Positions 58,747 to 64,000 of a stretch of DNA of 64,000 nt are shown here, piece after piece; positions within the stretch are counted from its first letter, which is position 1, and each line of letters opens with the position of its first letter. A program made the position numbers and the translations under genes. Below the pieces are notes generated by a model. It had not been told where the DNA came from, ran no database searches, and saw only the letters and a list, made by a program, of their open reading frames with translations. The stretch covers positions 62,001-126,000 of the forward strand of contig NZ_BATQ01000171.1 in assembly GCF_000739635.1 (NCBI RefSeq), given 5' to 3'. This DNA is from Verrucomicrobium sp. BvORR034 (lineage in GTDB: Bacteria; Verrucomicrobiota; Verrucomicrobiia; Verrucomicrobiales; Verrucomicrobiaceae).

Positions 58747-61700
58747 ATGCGTTTCCTTCCTGCCCAGAGCCTGCTGGCCCCCCTCGCTCTTTTCGGCTCC
58801 TCATTGGCGGCTGCCCCCGTGGACTTCGTCCGTGAGGTGCAACCCATCCTGGCGGAGCACTGCACCCACTGCCACGGTCAGGACGAAGCGACCCGAAAAG
58901 GGGGACTTCGCCTGGACGTGCGGGAAGACGCTCTAAAAGGCGGCAAGTTCGATGGCCCAGCCCTCGTCCCAGGGCAACCCGATGCCAGCGCGCTGATCGC
59001 CCGAATTCTGACGCATGATTCCGATGAAATCATGCCGCCCCCGAAGGAGAAAAAGCCTGTCTCCAGAGCCCAGGCGGAAGTTTTGAAGCGATGGATCACG
59101 GAAGGGGCCAACTACGCGAAGCACTGGGCTTTTGTCCCGCCGGCCCAAGCCCTGGTGGAGCCCGGCCAGCATCCGGTGGATGCTCTGGTGGCTCCCAAGC
59201 TGGCGAAGGCCGGGCTTGCCCCCGTGCCTGCTGCCACGGCGGCCATATTGTGTCGACGCTTGTACCTTGATTTGACTGGCCTCCCACCCTCGCCTGCTGA
59301 GGTGGCGGCCTTTGAAACTGCGGCGAGCCAAGATCGGCCGGCAGCCATCAAGGCCCTGGTGACCAAACTGCTGGCCACCCCTCAATATGGGGAGAAGTGG
59401 GCCCGGCACTGGCTGGATGCGGCCCGGTATTCCGACAGCAATGGGTATGAGAAGGATCTCCCCAGGGAGCAATGGGCCTGGCGGGACTGGGTGATCCGCG
59501 CTTTCAACGCCGACATGCCCTATGACCGATTCGTCACGGAGCAGTTGGCGGGCGATCTGCTTCCTCAGGCGAGCCAGGACCAAATCGTCGCCACCGGCTT
59601 CCTCCGGAACAGCATGGTCAATGAGGAAGGCGCCATCGTGCCGGAGCAGTTCCGCATGGATGAGATGTTCGACCGCATGGACTGCCTGGGCAAGGCCACC
59701 CTGGGGATCTCCCTCCAATGTGCCCAGTGCCACTCGCACAAGTTTGATCCGATCTCCCACGACGAGTACTTCGGCATCTTTGCCTATTTTAACAACGCGT
59801 ACGAGGCGCAGTCCTGGGTGTACACGCCCGACGAACAGAAGCAGGTGGCCCAAGTGAAGGCGACGGTGAAAGGCGTGGAGGAGAAACTGAAACGATCCCG
59901 GCCGGACTGGTCGAAAGAAATCGCGGCATGGGAAGCCGGGCTCAGGGCTGGCAAACCGGCCTGGACGCCATTGAAGGCCACGGATCTGGGCAGCACCTCG
60001 GGTCTGAATCATCCGACTCAAGAAGCAGATCTCTCCATCTTCACCCAAGGGCACCCGACGACCAAGGGCGACATCTACGCCATCTTTGAACCCACCCTCA
60101 AAGGAGCAACCGGTCTGCGACTGGAGGCATTGTGCCACGGGGATCTTCCGTTCAATGGCCCGGGCCGGAGCAAATACGGCACCTGGGCCATCAGCGAGAT
60201 GGCGGTCACCACGCAGGCACCTGGTTCAGAACAATGGAATCCGGTCAAACTGGCCCGCGCGACAGCGGATTTCTCCGAGCCCGATGGTCGCATGGAGGAG
60301 GACTGGAAGGCGGACTTCGACAAGGAGCAGAAACGGGTGCGCGGTCCCGTGAGTTATCTCATCGATGGCAATGATGATACAGGGTGGAGAGCAGATCGCG
60401 GCCCGGGACTGCGCAATCAGGAAGGCGTGGCGGTGGTGCAGTTTGAAAAGCCGCTGGATCTGCCTCCTGGCACCAAACTGAAAGTGCTGCTCAAGTTCTA
60501 CCACAGCGGCAGCGACAACGGTAGGCATAACACGCAACTCGGCCGCTGTCGGGTGAGCTTGACGGAGTCCGCCAATCCAGAAACCCCGCCAGTGGACTAC
60601 GCCGCCATGCTGGCCATGGAGACTCCAGCGGACCAGCGGACTGCCGCCCATCAGGAGGCGATCTTCACTGCTTGGCGGAAGACGGTGAAGGAAGCCGCGC
60701 CCATGAACGACCAGATCGCCGCCGCGTGGAAGAAGCTGCCGCCCGCGACCACCTCCATCCTGCACCTGGCCGAGCGTCGTGGAAATAACCTGCGGCCCAC
60801 TCACCTGCTGGATCGCGGTTCTTGGGACCGGCCCAAGCAGGTCATCACGCCTCACATCCCCGCAGCGCTCCAGATCCCCGGGGCGGCCCAGGAGCAACCT
60901 GCCGCAAGCGATCGACTGGCCTTTGCCCGCTGGTTGACGAATCCCCAAGCACCCCTCACGGCACGTGTGGCGGTGAACCGGGTGTGGCAGGCGCTGTTTG
61001 GCAGCGGTCTGGTGGAGACCTCGGAGGACTTTGGCATGCGCGCCCCCGTGCCGGAGCACCAGGAACTGCTGGACTGGCTGGCCGTGGATTTCATGAACCA
61101 CGGCTGGAGTCACAAGCATCTCCTCACCACGGTGCTGACCAGCGGCACATATCAACAGGACTCCAAAGTAACGCCAGAGGCTCGCGAGCGGGATCCCCGC
61201 AACCGCCTGCTGGCCCGGGGTCCACGTTTCCGCATGGAGGCGGAGGTGCTGCGGGACTCCGCCTTGAGCGTAGCGGGCCTGCTGCATCTGGAGGAAGGCG
61301 GGCCAAGCATTTTCCCGCCCGTACCGCAGAGCGTGCTGGACTACAACTATGTGAAGCCCACCTACTGGCTGCCACCCACCGGACCGGAGCGCTATCGGCG
61401 CGCGCTCTATCTTTTCCGGAAGCGGTCCATGCCGGACCCGGTGATGAGCAGCTTCGATGCACCGAATGGAGACTCGGCCTGCGCCCGCAGGCCGCGATCC
61501 AACACTCCCCTCTCCTCCCTGACGGCGCTCAATGAAACGATCTTCGTGGAGGCCGCCCAGGCAATGGCGCAGCGGGTGCTGAAAGAGGGCGGCAATGACG
61601 ATGCCGCGCGAGCCAACTATGCCTACCGCCTGTGCACCTCACGTCCTATCCAGCCAGCCGAGCAGGTGCAAATTCTCAATCTGGTGAAGGTCACCCGCGA

Positions 61701-61860
61701 GAGACTCCTCAAGGGCGAACTCAAGGCTGGCGAGATCGCCTTCTCGGACTTTACCAAGCCGGAGTCGCTCCCGCCCAACGCCACGCCCGTGGACATTGCC
61801 ACCTGGACGGTGGTCAGCCGCGTCCTCCTGAATCTGGACGAAACCATGACCAAGTCCTGA
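58747..61860 (+). CDS. PSD1/DUF1549/DUF1553 planctomycete-type cytochrome c protein
   Basis: A large exported protein, 1037 residues from ATG 58747 (signal FLPAQSLLAPLALFGSSLAA). The heme motif is CTHCHGQ (Cys39-x-x-Cys42-His43), followed by the PSCyt1 pattern GGLRLDVREDALKGG and EIMPPP. DUF1549: LCRRLYLDLTGLPPSPAEV, WARHWLDAARYSDSNGYE, and GISLQCAQCHSHKFDPIS (a second CxxCH). A concanavalin-like insert (about 450-630) precedes DUF1553: RLAFARWLTNPQAPLTARV, NRVWQALFGSGLVETSEDFG, and KRSMPDPVMSSFDAP. Paired with a DUF1501 protein 31 bases downstream. Probably part of a periplasmic oxidation or sugar-degrading system; biochemistry not established for the family. Confidence 0.92.
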   Translation: MRFLPAQSLLAPLALFGSSLAAAPVDFVREVQPILAEHCTHCHGQDEATRKGGLRLDVREDALKGGKFDGPALVPGQPDASALIARILTHDSDEIMPPPKEKKPVSRAQAEVLKRWITEGANYAKHWAFVPPAQALVEPGQHPVDALVAPKLAKAGLAPVPAATAAILCRRLYLDLTGLPPSPAEVAAFETAASQDRPAAIKALVTKLLATPQYGEKWARHWLDAARYSDSNGYEKDLPREQWAWRDWVIRAFNADMPYDRFVTEQLAGDLLPQASQDQIVATGFLRNSMVNEEGAIVPEQFRMDEMFDRMDCLGKATLGISLQCAQCHSHKFDPISHDEYFGIFAYFNNAYEAQSWVYTPDEQKQVAQVKATVKGVEEKLKRSRPDWSKEIAAWEAGLRAGKPAWTPLKATDLGSTSGLNHPTQEADLSIFTQGHPTTKGDIYAIFEPTLKGATGLRLEALCHGDLPFNGPGRSKYGTWAISEMAVTTQAPGSEQWNPVKLARATADFSEPDGRMEEDWKADFDKEQKRVRGPVSYLIDGNDDTGWRADRGPGLRNQEGVAVVQFEKPLDLPPGTKLKVLLKFYHSGSDNGRHNTQLGRCRVSLTESANPETPPVDYAAMLAMETPADQRTAAHQEAIFTAWRKTVKEAAPMNDQIAAAWKKLPPATTSILHLAERRGNNLRPTHLLDRGSWDRPKQVITPHIPAALQIPGAAQEQPAASDRLAFARWLTNPQAPLTARVAVNRVWQALFGSGLVETSEDFGMRAPVPEHQELLDWLAVDFMNHGWSHKHLLTTVLTSGTYQQDSKVTPEARERDPRNRLLARGPRFRMEAEVLRDSALSVAGLLHLEEGGPSIFPPVPQSVLDYNYVKPTYWLPPTGPERYRRALYLFRKRSMPDPVMSSFDAPNGDSACARRPRSNTPLSSLTALNETIFVEAAQAMAQRVLKEGGNDDAARANYAYRLCTSRPIQPAEQVQILNLVKVTRERLLKGELKAGEIAFSDFTKPESLPPNATPVDIATWTVVSRVLLNLDETMTKS

Positions 61861-61891
61861 CGGTCCCAGACTCTGCCCTTCCTGCCCCACC

Positions 61892-63301
61892 ATGTTTTCT
61901 GCCCCTACTTATCTGAAGCGACGCTGGTTCCTCCGCGACTGCGGTCTCGGACTGGCCGGAATCGCCGCCAATTCTCTGCTGGCCCGCGAGGCTTCGGCAA
62001 CGGCGTCTTCCGCGATCGCCAGCGGCGCGCCAACATCGCACTTCCCCGCCAAGGCGAAGCGGGTCATCTACATGTTTCAGGCTGGAGCCCCCAGTCATCT
62101 GGAACTCTTCGACCCCAAGCCGGAGCTGACCAAACGCGATGGCAAGCTGCCGCCCCCCGAGCTGCTCAACGGGTATCGCGCCGCGTTCATCAAGCCAAAC
62201 TCCGCCTTGCTCGGGGCGAAGTACAAGTTTTCCAAACACGGGGCAAGCGGACTCGATTTCAGCGAACTGCTGCCCCACACCGCGGGTCTGGCCGATGACC
62301 TGTGCATGATCCGCTCCATGCAGACTGACGCCGTGAACCACGCGCCAGCCCAGATCCTGATGAACACCGGGTCGCAGCAGTTTGGCAGGCCCAGCTTTGG
62401 TGCCTGGACCCTTTACGGGCTGGGCAGCGAGTGTGAGGACCTGCCGGGCTATGTGGTGCTGACCAGCGCCAAGGGCACCAGCGGCGGTGCGAGCAACTAT
62501 GGCTGCGGCTTCCTGCCCACTTCCTATGGTGGCGTCCCCTTCCGCAGCGCTGGGGACCCCGTGTTATACCTCTCGAACCCGCGAGGCATCGACGCCCCCG
62601 CCCAGCGGGCCTCGCTGGACACCCTCAATGAGCTGAACCGCCTGGCGCTGGGCGATGCCGGGGATCCGGAGATTTCTGCGCGCATCGATGCCTATGAAAT
62701 GGCCTACCGGCTGCAAACCAGCGCACCGGTGCTGATGGACCTCAGCCAGGAGCCGAAACACATCCTGGAAATGTACGGAATCAAGGATGTGAAGGAAGCG
62801 TCCTATGCCCGGAACTGCCTGCTGGCCCGCAGGCTGATTGAGCGCGGGGTGCGTTTTGTGCAGCTCTTTCACGAGGCGTGGGATCAGCACGGCAACCTGA
62901 CCAAGGCCATCAAAGAGAACTGCCAGAACACCGACCAGGCTAGCGCTGCACTGGTGAAGGATCTGAAGCAGCGGGGCCTGCTGGATGACACCTTGGTGGT
63001 ATGGGGTGGCGAGTTTGGGAGGACACCCATGGTTCAAGGAGGTAATGATGGCCGCGACCACCACAACCGCTGCTTCACCATGTGGGTGGCTGGCGGCGGG
63101 TTCAAGAAAGGGCACATCCACGGCGAGACCGACGAGCTGGGCTTCAATGTGGTCAAGGATGCCGTGCATGTGCATGACTTGAATGCGACCCTGCTGCACC
63201 AACTGGGCTTTGATCACGAGAAGCTCACTTATCGGTTCCAGGGGCGGGATTTCCGCCTCACAGATGTGCACGGGCACGTGGTGCAGGGCGTGCTGGCATG
63301 A
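61892..63301 (+). CDS. DUF1501 protein with twin-arginine signal
   Basis: 469 residues in the sulfatase/alkaline-phosphatase-like fold. The N-terminus has a Tat-type signal KRRWFLRDCGLGLAGIAA. Motifs: VIYMFQAGAPSHLELFDPKP (metal-site Asp), DDLCMIRSMQTDAVNHAPAQ, GGEFGRTPMVQGGNDGRDHH (conserved metal-binding-like GGEFGR and DHH) and a late TDELGFN. Its direct partner upstream is the PSD1 protein, and such pairs are very common in the phylum. The catalytic role is unknown; folding before export by the Tat system suggests a cofactor. Confidence 0.92.
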   Translation: MFSAPTYLKRRWFLRDCGLGLAGIAANSLLAREASATASSAIASGAPTSHFPAKAKRVIYMFQAGAPSHLELFDPKPELTKRDGKLPPPELLNGYRAAFIKPNSALLGAKYKFSKHGASGLDFSELLPHTAGLADDLCMIRSMQTDAVNHAPAQILMNTGSQQFGRPSFGAWTLYGLGSECEDLPGYVVLTSAKGTSGGASNYGCGFLPTSYGGVPFRSAGDPVLYLSNPRGIDAPAQRASLDTLNELNRLALGDAGDPEISARIDAYEMAYRLQTSAPVLMDLSQEPKHILEMYGIKDVKEASYARNCLLARRLIERGVRFVQLFHEAWDQHGNLTKAIKENCQNTDQASAALVKDLKQRGLLDDTLVVWGGEFGRTPMVQGGNDGRDHHNRCFTMWVAGGGFKKGHIHGETDELGFNVVKDAVHVHDLNATLLHQLGFDHEKLTYRFQGRDFRLTDVHGHVVQGVLA

Positions 63302-63713
63302 GGGGGTGGTGAGGCGTAGGCACAGGACGAGATTGACCGTCACCTAACGCTGGAGGCTCTGACGCCAACGGCGTCAACATAACAGCCTGGGTCAGGCGAG
63401 GCACCCGAGCGCCAGGTTCCAGCGTATACATTGGCTTCTTGGTTCCCTTTCCTGCCTCCTCGCCACATACCGGGAAATTTGTGCCTCCTCACGTCGACAA
63501 CTACACCGGTGTTGTGAGCACTCCGGCAGAAGGAGGAATCAAGGAGCCAATGTGTTCGCAGGCAGGCCAATGGCGGCTGACGCCCCTACGCATACCCACT
63601 GGTCATTGATTCCCAACCACGCATCTCCCATGTAGTTGTCGACGTGAGGAGGCACTAGCTGAAGCGTCTGTGGCAGGTGTAGTCGACCGACCTTCATCCA
63701 CCCAACGCCCCGC
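63302..63713. repeat. Spacer with the second MITE-like element
   Basis: No gene. Contains the second copy of the MITE-like element (63481-63655). Confidence 0.6.
63481..63655. repeat. MITE-like element, copy 2
   Basis: Left end GTGCCTCCTCACGTCGACAA (63481-63504) and right end TCGACGTGAGGAGGCAC (63632-63655) are exact 24-base inverted repeats. The right end is identical to that of copy 1 at 7579-7751, and TAGCTGAAGCGTCTG follows in both. 175 bases, no gene. Confidence 0.85.
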
Positions 63714-64000
63714 CTACGTCGTTAGAATCTTCACCACCTTGCGGTAGGCCCAGTAACCCAAGCCCGCGGTGAACAACAACAGCAGCCCCAGGTGCCAGGC
63801 GATCTCGCCGGGTTGCCACTGGCCCCAAGCACTGAGCTGGAGCAACCGCACTCCATGGTAGAAGGGTGACAACTGCACAATCACGCCCAACACGGGACGG
63901 TCTCCCAACGGGAAGAACACGCCTGACAGGTAGAAGATAGGGGCGATGAGGAAGGAGTAAACCGTCTGGAACTGGTTGATGTTCCGCACCATGGCGGAGG
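63714..64000 (-). CDS. ABC-2-type transporter permease, C-terminal part (runs off the window)
   Basis: The frame is open through the right edge; the ATG at 63992 (MVRNINQFQTVYSFLIAP) is internal to the family fold, since SAM precedes it in frame, so the real start lies outside. The visible 95 residues show the conserved FLIAPIFYLSGVFFPLGDRP and two membrane helices (LIAPIFYLSGVFFP and HLGLLLLFTAGLGYWAYR), and end in a basic tail. This matches NodJ/ABC-2 permeases that export polysaccharides or drugs. The substrate cannot be told. Confidence 0.85.
   Translation of the reverse strand, partial: SAMVRNINQFQTVYSFLIAPIFYLSGVFFPLGDRPVLGVIVQLSPFYHGVRLLQLSAWGQWQPGEIAWHLGLLLLFTAGLGYWAYRKVVKILTT

Overview
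The window is GC-rich bacterial DNA that most resembles a member of the Verrucomicrobiota (Verrucomicrobium/Prosthecobacter-like). The main evidence is family content typical of that lineage: a PSD1/DUF1549/DUF1553 cytochrome protein paired with a DUF1501 protein, a PVC-type heme-binding CxxCH protein, an Amuc_1098-like secretin, a PmoA-like DUF6807 protein and CDP-tyvelose-type epimerases. The intergenic regions are long and full of small dispersed repeats. Many start codons lack a Shine-Dalgarno sequence and follow a C/T-rich leader instead. The species is inferred, not proven.

Layout. 1-4.4 kb: tail of an unknown membrane protein, then glgX and pyk (glycogen debranching and glycolysis). 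4.4-8.2 kb: repeat-rich spacer, secreted alpha/beta hydrolase, secreted lectin-like protein, and arr (rifamycin ADP-ribosyltransferase). 8.2-11.5 kb: MocR-type regulator divergent from an AhpD-like/cupin/DoxX group that looks redox-related. 12-17 kb: YmdB-like phosphodiesterase divergent from a cell-wall amidase, an unusual SDR-shikimate kinase fusion, and queG. 17.2-20 kb: a sugar aminotransferase, acetyltransferase and glycosyltransferase operon (surface polysaccharide). 20-22.6 kb: a repeat-dense, decaying stretch with two genes that each carry one frameshift. 22.7-27.5 kb: DUF6807 protein, Ser/Thr kinase with LamG-like ectodomain, SMUG1-type uracil-DNA glycosylase and a small membrane protein. 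27.7-30.4 kb: minus-strand PhyH oxygenase, outer-membrane efflux channel and lipoprotein. 30.5-31.7 kb: a membrane-anchored small protein and an RRM glycine-rich RNA-binding protein, each with a clear terminator. 32-33.7 kb: serine beta-lactamase-like hydrolase and TPR protein. 33.7-40.6 kb: MurU-like nucleotidyltransferase, AmgK-like kinase, GlgE, orphan CHASE2-like sensor and a beta-CASP nuclease. 41.3-45.1 kb: secretin divergent from a secreted protein with an NlpC/P60-like C-terminus. 45.1-50.2 kb: a second surface-glycan region (GT-C-like membrane protein, two epimerases, GT2). 50.2-55.3 kb: SGNH-like protein, large PVC cytochrome protein and GNAT. 55.9-58.2 kb: a minus-strand envelope operon (small lipoprotein and two coiled-coil paralogues). 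58.3 kb: SRP RNA. 58.7-63.3 kb: PSD1 plus DUF1501 pair. 63.7 kb to the end: ABC-2 permease C-terminus.

Working together: glgX, pyk and glgE point to alpha-glucan storage and turnover. The amidase, the MurU/AmgK-like pair and the NlpC/P60-like protein point to wall turnover and recycling. The two glycan regions likely modify the cell surface. No complete CRISPR, prophage or classical insertion sequence was seen. The strongest unexplained signals are the dispersed hairpin families, including one with compensatory stem changes over six copies and a MITE-like element with two copies at opposite ends of the window.
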